In this document: positions 13,381 through 13,523 of the stretch, one piece after another
How positions within the stretch are numbered: the stretch's first letter is position 1
Layout of the letters: the number at the start of each line of letters is the position of its first letter
Source of the DNA: an uncultured bacterium
Lineage (GTDB): Bacteria > Actinomycetota > Coriobacteriia > Coriobacteriales > Coriobacteriaceae
Reading direction: 5' to 3'
NCBI GenBank assembly: GCA_905214435.1
Contig: CAJMMA010000052.1
Coordinates: 1-13,523, forward strand
Length of the DNA: 13,523 bases
Position numbers and translations under genes: made by a program
The notes under the pieces: generated by a model
Seen by the model: the letters and a program-made list of their open reading frames with translations, nothing else
What the model was told of the DNA's origin: nothing
Database searches by the model: none

Positions 13381-13523
13381 CTAATACTCGCGCGGGCTGT
13401 TGACGATCTCGCCGGCGGCGACCTTCTTCAGGTGCTGCCCGTAGACCGACTTGCCGTAGGCCTTGGCCGCCTCCTCCAGCTCGGCGGTCGTGATCCAGCC
13501 GTTCTCCCAGGCGATCTCCTCGG
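13381..13523 (-). CDS. rmlA: Glucose-1-phosphate thymidylyltransferase, C-terminal end only
   Basis: The last 47 codons of a minus-strand gene that enters from the right edge, ending in a TAG at 13383-13381. The readable peptide includes EEIAWENGWITTAELEEAA, then AYGKSVYGQHLKKV and a C-terminal NSPREY. This matches the tail of RmlA (EEIAYxxGxI, then YGxYL), the enzyme that makes dTDP-glucose from glucose-1-phosphate and dTTP in the first step of the rhamnose pathway. The catalytic domain is outside the window. Identity rests on this short tail plus rmlB and rmlCD on the same strand downstream. A terminator follows, then the DUF4869/NTPase cassette. Confidence 0.82.
   Translation of the reverse strand, partial: EEIAWENGWITTAELEEAAKAYGKSVYGQHLKKVAAGEIVNSPREY

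Noticed and set aside
1..13523. CRISPR array, insertion sequence, integrase or phage gene
   Set aside because: No regularly spaced repeats, transposase, integrase or phage structural gene was found on either strand.

Overview
The window looks like chromosome of a high-GC actinobacterium, most likely a gut Coriobacteriia of the Collinsella type. This is inferred from the GC-rich shikimate and rhamnose genes, a fused RmlC-RmlD protein, and the mix of cell-surface genes. No rRNA or species marker is present, so the assignment is soft.

Layout. 1-964 (+): the end of shikimate kinase (aroK) and complete type II 3-dehydroquinate dehydratase (aroQ), separated by an intergenic inverted repeat. 1010-2582 (+): a terminator, a promoter-like site and a two-gene cassette, a small DUF4869-like protein followed by a P-loop NTPase whose C-terminal half may be TOPRIM-like. 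The cassette ends in a perfect 41-base palindrome. 2583-2976 (-): a decayed acyltransferase-3 fragment, a terminator and tRNA-Arg(TCT). 3031-4655 (-): a two-gene ABC exporter of the teichoic acid/O-antigen type. 4816-9154 (+), divergent from the exporter: two membrane-anchored GT2 glycosyltransferases and a YfhO-family multi-membrane protein. 9140-9169: a bidirectional terminator. 9192-13523 (-): rhamnose genes rmlA (C-terminal end only), rmlB and an rmlC-rmlD fusion. A second, diverged copy of the DUF4869/NTPase cassette lies between rmlA and rmlB.

How it fits together. The centre and right of the window serve surface polysaccharide production. RmlA, RmlB and RmlCD make dTDP-L-rhamnose from glucose-1-phosphate and dTTP. 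The two GT2 enzymes probably load sugars onto undecaprenyl phosphate, YfhO probably uses such lipid-linked sugars outside the membrane, and the ABC pair exports a lipid-linked glycan.

The part least explained by known biology is the duplicated DUF4869 + NTPase cassette. Both copies keep the same gene order, tight coupling, Walker motifs and an invariant FNASTCGDNCA block. Both sit just behind another gene's terminator. Their base composition is lower in GC than the adjacent aro or rml genes. They are the best candidates here for an undescribed accessory system; a defence or stress role is only inference.
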